Origin: Bacteroidota bacterium | GTDB taxonomy: Bacteria; Bacteroidota; Bacteroidia; Flavobacteriales; Flavobacteriaceae | DNA length: 25,220 bases | NCBI GenBank assembly: GCA_021793535.1 | Contig: JAJYSO010000002.1 | Span: 1 to 25,220, forward strand | Direction of reading: 5' to 3' | Notes under the pieces: generated by a model | What the model was told of the DNA's origin: nothing | The model's database searches: none | What the model saw: only the letters and a program-made list of their open reading frames with translations | In this document: positions 16,249 through 23,483 of the stretch, one piece after another | How the letters are laid out: every line of letters starts with the position of its first letter | How positions within the stretch are numbered: position 1 is the stretch's first letter | Translations under genes and position numbers: made by a program

Positions 16249-16280
16249 TTTGCTGTTCGTTTAAAAAAACGAACAGCAAA
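16249..16280 (-). terminator. 14-bp perfect hairpin downstream of nhaC
   Basis: TTTGCTGTTCGTTT (16249-16262) pairs without mismatch with 16267-16280 around a 4-base loop. It starts 25 bases past the nhaC stop, the right place for a terminator of the dadA-nhaC unit, but no T run follows on the minus strand, so termination would not be of the classic kind; an RNA-stabilising 3' hairpin is an alternative. Confidence 0.6.
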
Positions 16281-16304
16281 CAGCTCATCGTCGTGGTTTA
16301 GCTT

Positions 16305-17840
16305 TTAGGTAAAGAGAATGACGGATAAGGCAGAACAGGCTCCGCCAATACCGGCAGCCACTAAGGCTAAAGGAGCTTGGGTTTTCACATGATCCATTAA
16401 ATCACAGCCGGTGGTTAAGGAGGACAAGATGGTCGTATCCGAAATCGGCGAACATTGGTCTCCCAATGCAGCGCCTCCGACCACTGCACCAAAACAAATG
16501 CTGATAAAGGTAGGGTCGGGCATGATGGCCCAGGCGAGCGGCATGGCAATGGGGAAAACCACGGCATAAGTCCCCCAAGAAGTTCCCGTGGAGAAGGCAA
16601 TAATCATACACAAAAGCATCAATACCAGCGGTAAAATGGCCGGAAAAATGCTGTTTCCGAGCATGTCAATAAGGTAGTCGGCTGTCCCGACAGCGGTGGT
16701 TACTTCTTTTAAGGTAACGGCTAGGGCTAAGATCAAGGCGCCTATGGTGACCCCTTTACACCCGTCCACGAAACCTTCCATGACATCTTGTAAAGCCATT
16801 CCTTTGGCCAAGGCGATAAAAATCCCGGTGAGCAGCGCCAAAATGAAAGCCTCTGCGACCAAAAAGCTAGGGTCCTCGGTTCGTCCCATGATATAAAAAG
16901 TGACGATATAAGGGATGATAGCCACTCCCAAGAGGACGCCAATGGGACCTAGAAAGTCAACCAGCCCGGAGCGGTAGCCTTCGGGGATGTTGGTTTCAGA
17001 GAGTTCTTTTGAAGCCATAGGGGAAGCCTTGTCGTCATCCAACTTTCCTTCTTCCCGGGAACGCCGTATGGCTGCGCGCATTTTTCTTCCCGGTATCCAG
17101 GGCAGCAGTTCCAAGGCAAATAAAAGGGCGATAATCAGGGCAAAAATCCCGTAAAAATTAAAGGGGATCGAAACAATAAAAAAATTGATGCCATCCTGAT
17201 TGGTTTGAAATAAAGGAATGGTTCCTACCACCAGACTGGCGATGTAAATAGGCCATACATTAAAAGGAATAACGGTGGCCACAGGAGAAGCAGTGGAGTC
17301 TACCATATAGGACAATTCCTCGTGAGAAACCTTGTGTTGATCGGCGACCGGTCGAACGGTTGCACCGGTTAAGATGGTGCTAATGGTTCCTCCTTGGTGG
17401 AAGATCAGTCCCATTAGCCAGGTAAAAAATTTTGAACTTTTAGGGCCTTTGGCTATTTTTCCTCCGGCCCATTTGGCAAAGCGCAGGGCGCCGCCGGTTT
17501 TGTTCCAGATCCCGATAAGGCCACCCAAGGCCCATAGGTATACTAAAAGAATGAGTGCGAAATCTTGAGTACCCAAAGAGGGGAGCAAAAACTCCTGTAC
17601 GATGTTGAGTTTCCCAGAGATGATCCCTCCTAACGCGATACCGACAAAGAGGGAGCTGATCACTTCTTTTGTCCAGAAGGCCATGACAATGGCAATTGCC
17701 GGGGGAAGTAATGACCAGAGCCCGTAGTGGTCGTTGTATTTTGGAAAGTGCCCTGAGAAAAGGATTCCGACAAGGAGGATAATTAAAAAAATAAAAATGT
17801 TGATTCGGCTTCCTTTAGACAGAAGTTTGCGCTTTGCCAT
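16305..17840 (-). CDS. NhaC-family Na+/H+ antiporter-like carrier
   Basis: Inner-membrane secondary transporter, 511 residues with about eleven or twelve hydrophobic helices. Family features of COG1757 are GGLIGIWNKTGGALRFA (about 105-121), ATVRPVADQHKVSHEELSYM with the following VDSTASPVATVIPFNVW (about 160-198), the STGTSWGTYAVVFPIAMP segment and GDQCSPISDTTILSS near the C-terminus. The family includes Na+/H+ antiporters and exchangers moving an organic acid or amino acid against Na+ or H+, so the name does not fix the substrate. It starts 18 bases after the dadA-like gene and is very likely co-transcribed with it; together with the nearby ggt genes this favours a role in amino-acid traffic, which is inference. 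Gene symbol withheld because true NhaC function is unproven. Confidence 0.85.
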   Translation of the reverse strand: MAKRKLLSKGSRINIFIFLIILLVGILFSGHFPKYNDHYGLWSLLPPAIAIVMAFWTKEVISSLFVGIALGGIISGKLNIVQEFLLPSLGTQDFALILLVYLWALGGLIGIWNKTGGALRFAKWAGGKIAKGPKSSKFFTWLMGLIFHQGGTISTILTGATVRPVADQHKVSHEELSYMVDSTASPVATVIPFNVWPIYIASLVVGTIPLFQTNQDGINFFIVSIPFNFYGIFALIIALLFALELLPWIPGRKMRAAIRRSREEGKLDDDKASPMASKELSETNIPEGYRSGLVDFLGPIGVLLGVAIIPYIVTFYIMGRTEDPSFLVAEAFILALLTGIFIALAKGMALQDVMEGFVDGCKGVTIGALILALAVTLKEVTTAVGTADYLIDMLGNSIFPAILPLVLMLLCMIIAFSTGTSWGTYAVVFPIAMPLAWAIMPDPTFISICFGAVVGGAALGDQCSPISDTTILSSLTTGCDLMDHVKTQAPLALVAAGIGGACSALSVILFT

Positions 17841-17858
17841 GTCAATGGGTTTAAAGGT

Positions 17859-19121
17859 TTAGTTAAATCTATTCGGGTCGATGAGCGGGTTTAATAGGGT
17901 CGCCTTTCCCGTGGTTATTAATTCTTTGATGATTTCACCTGCTGTAAAACTCAGGCTCATTCCTACCATGGAATAGCCAGAAGAGATGTATATGTTTTTG
18001 CGGGTATTGATTTTTCCAATATATGGCATTCCATCTGCCGAACAAGGACGGAGCCCAACCCAAACGTCTTCTTTGTTTAGGTCTTCCATAGAATATTCCG
18101 GGAAGAACTCTAAGATAGCCTTTTTTATGGCATTGACTTTGGGAGCGGTGATGGACATGTCGCGCCCTACAATTTCCATGGTTCCTGCAAAGCGCATGGC
18201 ATCCCCCATAGGGGTGACGGCTACTTTTTTCTCTTCCATGGTAAAATTATACCGGGAGCTGTTGGGTGGATTTTTTAAGGTGATGCTGTATCCTTTTCCC
18301 GCTTGAATCGGCACATTGACTTGTAGTTTTTTCATCAAATCAGCAGTCCAGGCTCCTCCGCAAACCACAAGGTAATCTCCGGTAAAGCTTTCTTTGGCTG
18401 CACTGATGGCCTGTACTTCACCTGTAGAGGACTCGATAATGCTTTTAATTTCGGTATGTAGTTTAAACTGTACACCTCGCTCTTGTAACAGTTGCCGCAA
18501 ATTGATCATTAGTTGATTGGAATGCAGGTGGGCATCCTCCGGATAAAAAGAGGCTCCGATGGTGTTTTTGGGAGCATTGGGCTCCATTTTGAAAACTTCT
18601 TCGGCTGATAAAATTTTGGCTTCTACACCGAGCTCTTCTGCTCTTTCGGCGGCTTTCTTTTCTTTTTCCAAAGTCGCAGTAGTCTCACAGAGGGTAAGGT
18701 GTCCGTTTTTGTGATAGCTGAATTCTAGGTTGTCTTTTTCTTGAAGGTCTTCCAGTATCTTTTGGTTCCGCCGGATCATGTCTCGCAAGACCGGTCCGGC
18801 TGCTTTGGCTCTTTCGGCTGTAGCGGCTTTTTTAAATTTCCACAACCAACTGATCAGGTCTTTGTTTAAACGCGGATGTATATAAAAGGGGCTTTCTTTT
18901 TTTAGCATATAGCCTAAACCTTGGCTGATGACTCCAGGAGAAGCCAAAGGGATGATGTAGCGGGGAGCGATAAGTCCCGCATTTCCAAAGGAACAGTTAT
19001 TGGTAGCGTCTGTTTTGTCAAAAACAGTAACGTCCATTCCGGCCTGGTTGAGGTGATAGGCGGTAGCCAAACCGGATACTCCGGCACCGACAATTAAGGC
19101 ATGTTTTTTAGAATTCTGCAT
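17859..19121 (-). CDS. FAD-dependent D-amino-acid dehydrogenase-like oxidoreductase
   Basis: DAO-superfamily flavoenzyme related to DadA, expected to oxidise a D-amino acid (or D-hydroxyproline) to the keto/imino acid with electrons going to the respiratory chain at the inner membrane. From the ATG at 19121 it has 420 residues, beginning with the Rossmann motif ALIVGAGVSG (8-17), then the DadA-like segment CSFGNAGLIAPRYIIPLASPG (two overlapping parts, about 43-63), YLVVCGGAW in the middle, and the C-terminal FAD motif VWVGLRPCSADGMPYIG followed by SSGYSMVGMS. A longer TTG-started frame (to 19172) adds 17 residues over the probable promoter and is not favoured. Hydroxyproline-pathway genes that often accompany such enzymes are absent here. 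The substrate is uncertain. Confidence 0.87.
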   Translation of the reverse strand: MQNSKKHALIVGAGVSGLATAYHLNQAGMDVTVFDKTDATNNCSFGNAGLIAPRYIIPLASPGVISQGLGYMLKKESPFYIHPRLNKDLISWLWKFKKAATAERAKAAGPVLRDMIRRNQKILEDLQEKDNLEFSYHKNGHLTLCETTATLEKEKKAAERAEELGVEAKILSAEEVFKMEPNAPKNTIGASFYPEDAHLHSNQLMINLRQLLQERGVQFKLHTEIKSIIESSTGEVQAISAAKESFTGDYLVVCGGAWTADLMKKLQVNVPIQAGKGYSITLKNPPNSSRYNFTMEEKKVAVTPMGDAMRFAGTMEIVGRDMSITAPKVNAIKKAILEFFPEYSMEDLNKEDVWVGLRPCSADGMPYIGKINTRKNIYISSGYSMVGMSLSFTAGEIIKELITTGKATLLNPLIDPNRFN

Positions 19122-19154
19122 GAAGGTATTGTTTTCCTTTTTAGGGAAATGTTT

Positions 19155-19183
19155 TAAAATTAGTACCCTCAAAAGTAAACAAA
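19155..19183 (-). promoter_or_regulatory. Probable promoter of the dadA-nhaC unit
   Basis: On the minus strand TTTG (19183-19180), a 17-base spacer and TAATTTTA (19162-19155), one mismatch at the last base of the -7 box. It predicts initiation near 19150 and a leader of about 30 bases to the ATG at 19121. Confidence 0.5.
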
Positions 19184-19435
19184 ATCAGAAGAGCGCCTTC
19201 GATAAATCTAAAAATTTTAAGTCTTTTTGAGAGGTTGTGGACGTTGTCGAAAAGAAATACTTCTAAAAATAGGAGCCTGTGAATTTTATCGAAGATGGTC
19301 CGGCTATGGGTTCTTGCTACAAGCTAAGGAAAGTTTTAAGAGGGGTTTTAGCACGACAAAAAGGATATTGGGGTCTTTGCGTTTGCAAATGTTAAAATTA
19401 ATTAAGAACTTCCTCTTCCAAAAAAATAGACAAGA
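19184..19435. other. Divergent intergenic region between dadA-like gene and ggt2
   Basis: The gap between the two start codons is 314 bases. The dadA-side promoter is at its left end. On the plus strand I find no clear TAnnTTTG box for ggt2; an 8-base palindrome TTTGCAAA lies at 19382-19389 and an AT-rich stretch precedes the ggt2 ATG. A 70-codon plus frame ending on the ggt2 start (19227-19439) begins at TTG and has an unnatural composition, so it is not annotated. Confidence 0.45.
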
Positions 19436-21121
19436 ATGATAAGAATCATCAGTGTGATCTTGGCGCTGCAGTGCTGTTGGGCAAGCTTTGCCCAGGATCG
19501 TTTAACAGGAAAAAACTTTGCCACAAGATCTGAGGTGTTGGGAACCAACGGGATGGTGGCCACCAGTCAGCCTTTGGCTGCCCAAATCGGCTTGGAAATT
19601 CTTAAAAAAGGAGGGTCGGCCGTAGATGCGGCCATAGCCGTGGATGCTGCTTTGGGATTAATGGAGCCTACAGGAGCAGGAATTGGAGGGGATTTGTTTG
19701 CCATTGTATGGGATGCGAAGACCCAACAGCTTTACGGATTGAATGCCAGTGGAAATTCTCCGCAATCCTTGACTTTGGATTATTTCAAAAAGGAAGGGAT
19801 CGAAGAGATTCCGGCCACCGGGCCTTTGCCGTTGAATGTTCCCGGAGCGGTGGACGGCTGGTTCGAACTTCACAAAAAGTTCGGACGTCTACCCATGGAG
19901 GAAATTTTGGCTCCGGCTATCCATTATGCAGAGGAAGGGTTTGCGGTCACAGAGCTGATTGCTTTTTACTTGCAAAAGGCACAAGGGTTTATAGACAAGG
20001 GTTATCCCAATGTAAAGGAGACCTATACCCTTAACGGTAAATTGATTGAAAAAGGAGATATTTTTAAAAATCCGCTCTTGGCCGATACCTATAAAAAAAT
20101 TGCGACAGAGGGTCGGGACGCTTTTTATAAAGGAGCGCTGGCCAGAACCATTGGAGACTTTGTCAAAGAACAGGGCGGTTTTCTTTCTTATGAGGACTTG
20201 GCCGGCTACCATTCAGAATGGGTGACACCGATTTCTACCCGATACAGAGGGTATGACGTTTGGGAGTTGCCACCCAATGGACAAGGGCTGGCCACCTTGC
20301 AGATGCTCAATATTATTGAGGGGTTTGACTTTAGCCGGATTGCTTTTGGCAGTGAGGAGCACTTGCGCATTGTCAACGAGGCCAAAAAATTAGTGTATGA
20401 GGATATTGCCAAGTACTATGCTGATCCGAACAAAGTTGAGGTTCCGATTAAAGGGCTTTTATCCAAGGAGTATGCAGCGGAGCGCCGTGCGCTGATCGAC
20501 CCCAATAAGCCGGGCAAATACCTGGCAGGGGACCCTAGCCATAGCGGAACTGTTTACATGACTACCGCAGATAAAGAAGGAAACATGATTTCCCTTATTC
20601 AAAGTAATTACCGCGGAATGGGGTCCGGCATGGTTCCTCCAGGACTGGGGTTCATGTTGCAAGATCGCGGGGAACTCTTTACTTTAGAGGAAGGGCAAGC
20701 CAATACTTACGCTCCCGGGAAACGTCCTTTCCACACTATCATCCCGGGTTTTGTGACCAAAGACGGAGCTCCTTATATGAGTTTTGGGGTAATGGGGGGT
20801 GACTTTCAGCCTCAAGGCCATGTTCAGATTTTAATGAACATGATCGATTTTGGGATGAACCTTCAAGAAGCGGGGGATGCGCCGCGGTTTGAGCATGTGG
20901 GCAGCAGCAGTGTAAAGGGGAGGCCCGCTAGAGGAATCGGGGAGATTCTGATCGAGAGTGGATTTGATTTTCAAGAAATTCAAAAATTGATGCGCAAAGG
21001 TTATAAAGTAGGTTATGGAGGTTCTTATGGGGGATACCAAGCCATTTTATACGATAAGGACAAAGGTGTTTATTACGGTGCTTCTGAAGCTAGAAAAGAT
21101 GGCCAGGCGGTCGGGTATTAA
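19436..21121 (+). CDS. Gamma-glutamyltransferase-family protein, YwrD-like type, exported
   Basis: N-terminal-nucleophile hydrolase of the gamma-glutamyltransferase superfamily. It has 561 residues with a signal peptide (ISVILALQCCWASFA, probable cleavage before Gln20). Self-cleavage is expected before Thr372 in SHSGTVYMTTADKEGNMIS. The sequence is of the YwrD/acylase-like branch: GAGIGGDLFAIVWD (80-93), PLNVPGAVDGWFELH, SNYRGMGSGMVPPGLGF and KRPFHTIIPGF. It lacks a lid-loop insertion, and where the classical enzyme has the gamma-glutamyl-binding arginine it reads LNASGNSP (about 102-109), without arginine. Activity on gamma-glutamyl substrates is therefore less certain than for the gene at 9484-11169; an amidase/acylase role is possible. 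It is divergent from the dadA-nhaC unit and convergent with the DUF4286 gene. Confidence 0.88.
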   Translation: MIRIISVILALQCCWASFAQDRLTGKNFATRSEVLGTNGMVATSQPLAAQIGLEILKKGGSAVDAAIAVDAALGLMEPTGAGIGGDLFAIVWDAKTQQLYGLNASGNSPQSLTLDYFKKEGIEEIPATGPLPLNVPGAVDGWFELHKKFGRLPMEEILAPAIHYAEEGFAVTELIAFYLQKAQGFIDKGYPNVKETYTLNGKLIEKGDIFKNPLLADTYKKIATEGRDAFYKGALARTIGDFVKEQGGFLSYEDLAGYHSEWVTPISTRYRGYDVWELPPNGQGLATLQMLNIIEGFDFSRIAFGSEEHLRIVNEAKKLVYEDIAKYYADPNKVEVPIKGLLSKEYAAERRALIDPNKPGKYLAGDPSHSGTVYMTTADKEGNMISLIQSNYRGMGSGMVPPGLGFMLQDRGELFTLEEGQANTYAPGKRPFHTIIPGFVTKDGAPYMSFGVMGGDFQPQGHVQILMNMIDFGMNLQEAGDAPRFEHVGSSSVKGRPARGIGEILIESGFDFQEIQKLMRKGYKVGYGGSYGGYQAILYDKDKGVYYGASEARKDGQAVGY

Positions 21122-21148
21122 CCTTTTGTGCTTCGTCCTAACATTTGA

Positions 21149-21171
21149 GCGGAAGACTACTTTTTTTCCGC
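21149..21171. terminator. Weak hairpin between ggt2 and the DUF4286 gene
   Basis: GCGGAA (21149-21154) pairs with TTCCGC (21166-21171) around an 11-base loop containing a T run. It sits between convergent genes and overlaps the end of the DUF4286 frame. With six pairs and no trailing T tract it is only a tentative terminator. Confidence 0.3.
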
Positions 21172-21468
21172 CAGCACTAAAAACTCCGAGCGCGTGGAGG
21201 TGGCTTGGTCTTTGAAAACGGCCGCTGCTTTTCGCAAGGCAGCAGCATTTTCTTGGTAATACCGGTTGAGTGTCTCTTGATCGGGGGTAAAGTATTCCGC
21301 ACGATAGGTGATTGGGGAAGATGCTTTGGAGGGTTGTTGTTTACAGAGCAAGGTCTTGGTGAATTTACCGGTGGAGAGCATTTCCGGCAGGTGTACATTT
21401 TGCATCCAGTAGACCCAAGCTTTTTCGATTTCTTTTTCCAATACGGTGGTGACACAGTAGATGAGCAT
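21157..21468 (-). CDS. DUF4286 family protein
   Basis: A small protein of 103 residues matching the DUF4286 family as I remember it: an N-terminal YCVTTVLEKEIEKAWVYWM strand-helix, HLPEMLSTGKFTKTLL (about 26-41), a middle strand TYRAEYFTPDQETLNRYY and a C-terminal AAALRKAAAVFKDQ helix followed by EFLVLAEKK. The pattern suggests a ferredoxin-like (dimeric alpha/beta-barrel) fold; the function is unknown. It starts at an ATG, ends in TAG 35 bases from the ggt2 stop, and is transcribed divergently from lepA with its own -7 box at 21525-21532. A 196-codon overlapping frame on the same strand (21177-21767) runs into lepA and is rejected. Confidence 0.82.
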   Translation of the reverse strand: MLIYCVTTVLEKEIEKAWVYWMQNVHLPEMLSTGKFTKTLLCKQQPSKASSPITYRAEYFTPDQETLNRYYQENAAALRKAAAVFKDQATSTRSEFLVLAEKK

Positions 21469-21524
21469 AAGCGTAGCTGTTTAAATAGGGGATAGCGAAA
21501 GGTAGGATAATCCGCCCAAAGTTG

Positions 21525-21532
21525 CAAATCTA
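21525..21532 (-). promoter_or_regulatory. Promoter -7 box for the DUF4286 gene
   Basis: TAGATTTG on the minus strand is an exact TAnnTTTG match; initiation near 21519 would leave a leader of about 50 bases to the ATG at 21468. No convincing TTG element lies 17-23 bases upstream. Confidence 0.55.
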
Positions 21533-21625
21533 CAGGGAAATCGGATCTTTTAAGGCATAGAAAAGAGAAAGCTCCTTTAAATAGATTTATCTTTCTCATC
21601 AAATCTTTATTTAGGGTGTAAAACC

Positions 21626-21633
21626 TATATTTG
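21626..21633 (+). promoter_or_regulatory. Promoter -7 box for lepA
   Basis: TATATTTG is an exact TAnnTTTG match, 40 bases before the lepA ATG at 21673, with initiation expected near 21638. It overlaps a TTG at 21631 that would start a longer frame, and so argues against that start. A -33 element is poor (TTTA). Confidence 0.65.
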
Positions 21634-21672
21634 CACCAGAGCACAACCCCATTTGAATTTGGCAAGACCGTT

Positions 21673-23475
21673 ATGAAGAACTTTCGCAATTTTTGTATCA
21701 TCGCACATATTGACCATGGTAAAAGCACATTGGCCGATCGGTTATTGGACCAGACAGGCTCAGTCACGGCCCGTGAAAAGCAAAATCAACTGTTGGATAA
21801 TATGGACCTTGAGCGGGAACGGGGCATCACGATTAAGAGCCATGCCATTCAAATGGAATACCAGTATGAAGGAGAAACCTATATCCTTAACTTGATCGAT
21901 ACCCCGGGGCATGTGGACTTTTCTTATGAGGTGTCGCGATCTTTAGCCGCCTGTGAAGGAGCCTTATTGATTGTAGATGCTGCACAAGGTATCCAAGCAC
22001 AAACGATCTCAAACCTGTATTTGGCCTTAGAGAACGATCTGGAAATCATCCCCATTCTCAATAAAATTGATTTGCCCAGCGCGAATGTGGAGGAGGCGGC
22101 GGACGATATCGTGGATTTAATCGGGTGTCGACATGATGAAATTATCAAAGCCAGTGCGAAAACAGGTCAAGGAGTAGCCGAAATTTTGGAAGCTATTGTT
22201 CAGCGTATTCCGGCACCACAAGGAGATCCTGACGCCCCTTTGCAAGCTCTGATTTTCGATTCGGTTTTTAATCCTTTTCGAGGGGTGGAAACGTATTTTA
22301 GAGTATACAGCGGAAGCATTACCAAAGGAGAGCACATCAAATTTGTCAATACCGGAAAAGACTACTATGCCGATGAGGTCGGTACCCTTAAATTAAAACA
22401 AGTGCCCAAAAAAGTGATTCGTGCAGGAGATGTGGGCTACCTCATTACAGGAATTAAAGAAGCTCGGGAAGTGAAAGTAGGGGATACCATCACTGATTTT
22501 GACAACCCGACTCAAGATATTATTTCAGGCTTTGAAGATGTGAAACCCATGGTGTTTGCGGGAATTTATCCGGTGGATACCGAGGACTATGAAGAGCTGC
22601 GAAGCTGTATGGAGAAACTGCAGTTGAACGATGCTTCGGTTGTTTTCACTCCCGAGAGTTCTGCTGCTTTGGGCTTTGGGTTTCGGTGTGGGTTCTTGGG
22701 AATGTTGCATTTGGAAATCATTCAAGAACGCTTGGAGCGAGAGTTTGACATGACGGTGATCACGACGGTTCCCAACGTATCTTACTATGCCTATACCACG
22801 GCTTCGGATCACCAAGATCCTATTTTGGTCAACAACCCTTCAGATTTACCGGATCCCTCTCGGATTGATCGGGTAGAGGAGCCTTATATCGAGGCAAGCA
22901 TCATTACCAAATCCGATTACATCGGTCCGATTATGGAGCTGTGCATAGAGAAAAGGGGAGAAATCGTCAACCAACACTATTTGACGCCACAGCGGGTGGA
23001 GCTCACCTTTAACATGCCGCTTGCAGAAATTGTATTTGATTTTTACGATCGCCTTAAAACGGTTTCTAGGGGCTACGCTTCTTTTGACTATTCCCCCATA
23101 GGGATGCGCAAATCGGATTTGGTGAAAGTAGATATTCTTTTAAACGGAAAGATGGTGGATGCGCTTTCTGCGCTCTTGCACCGCGAAAATGCGTATGATA
23201 TTGGAAAGAAAATTTGCTTGAAGTTGAAAAAACTCATTCCAAGACAACAATTTGACATTCCGATTCAGGCGGCTATAGGAGCGAAGATCATTGCCCGAGA
23301 GACTGTAAAGGCCTTGCGCAAGGATGTAACGGCCAAGTGTTACGGTGGGGATATTTCCAGAAAACGAAAACTCTTGGAAAAACAGAAGGCCGGAAAGAAG
23401 CGCATGCGCTCTGTTGGGAATGTAGAAATTCCGCAAGAAGCTTTTATGGCAGTTTTGAAGTTAAACGAAGACTAA
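21673..23475 (+). CDS. lepA: Elongation factor 4 (LepA), ribosome-associated GTPase
   Basis: Translational GTPase of the EF-G-like group that acts on the ribosome, implicated in back-translocation and in initiation or ribosome assembly. From the ATG at 21673 it has 600 residues, the family norm. GTPase motifs: AHIDHGKST (11-19), switch I region with ERERGITIKSH, DTPGHVDF, and NKIDLPSA. Later come the domain II and III segments (GFRCGFLGMLHLEIIQERL), an EPYIEASIITKSDYIG stretch, and the LepA-specific C-terminal domain with CYGGDISRKRKLLEKQKAGK and RMRSVGNVEIPQEAFMAVL. A longer frame from TTG 21631 overlaps the promoter and is not used. Convergent with the symporter gene, eight bases apart. Confidence 0.98.
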   Translation: MKNFRNFCIIAHIDHGKSTLADRLLDQTGSVTAREKQNQLLDNMDLERERGITIKSHAIQMEYQYEGETYILNLIDTPGHVDFSYEVSRSLAACEGALLIVDAAQGIQAQTISNLYLALENDLEIIPILNKIDLPSANVEEAADDIVDLIGCRHDEIIKASAKTGQGVAEILEAIVQRIPAPQGDPDAPLQALIFDSVFNPFRGVETYFRVYSGSITKGEHIKFVNTGKDYYADEVGTLKLKQVPKKVIRAGDVGYLITGIKEAREVKVGDTITDFDNPTQDIISGFEDVKPMVFAGIYPVDTEDYEELRSCMEKLQLNDASVVFTPESSAALGFGFRCGFLGMLHLEIIQERLEREFDMTVITTVPNVSYYAYTTASDHQDPILVNNPSDLPDPSRIDRVEEPYIEASIITKSDYIGPIMELCIEKRGEIVNQHYLTPQRVELTFNMPLAEIVFDFYDRLKTVSRGYASFDYSPIGMRKSDLVKVDILLNGKMVDALSALLHRENAYDIGKKICLKLKKLIPRQQFDIPIQAAIGAKIIARETVKALRKDVTAKCYGGDISRKRKLLEKQKAGKKRMRSVGNVEIPQEAFMAVLKLNED

Positions 23476-23483
23476 AGTCGGGA

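Larger units (their letters stand above)
15751..16304. other. Intergenic region between nhaC and susC
   Basis: About 550 bases. It contains the susC promoter, an AT-rich tract (15780-15870), and a 14-bp hairpin at 16249-16280 behind nhaC. Between 15900 and 16240 all three minus-strand frames hold short open stretches of up to about 60 codons, none with a recognisable domain, good start or ribosome binding site. Their protein-like look (for example HQQKYIKAIIQSEL near 16065-16024) could mean a decayed gene, but I see no proof. Otherwise nothing identified. Confidence 0.5.

Noticed and set aside
19227..19439. 70-codon frame overlapping the ggt2 start by ATGA
   Set aside because: TTG start, odd Cys/Arg/Lys-rich composition and no family likeness; the overlap looks accidental, though a leader peptide is not strictly excluded.
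21177..21767. 196-codon minus-strand frame overlapping the DUF4286 gene and the lepA start
   Set aside because: It runs across both promoter boxes and into lepA, and the DUF4286 frame explains the region.
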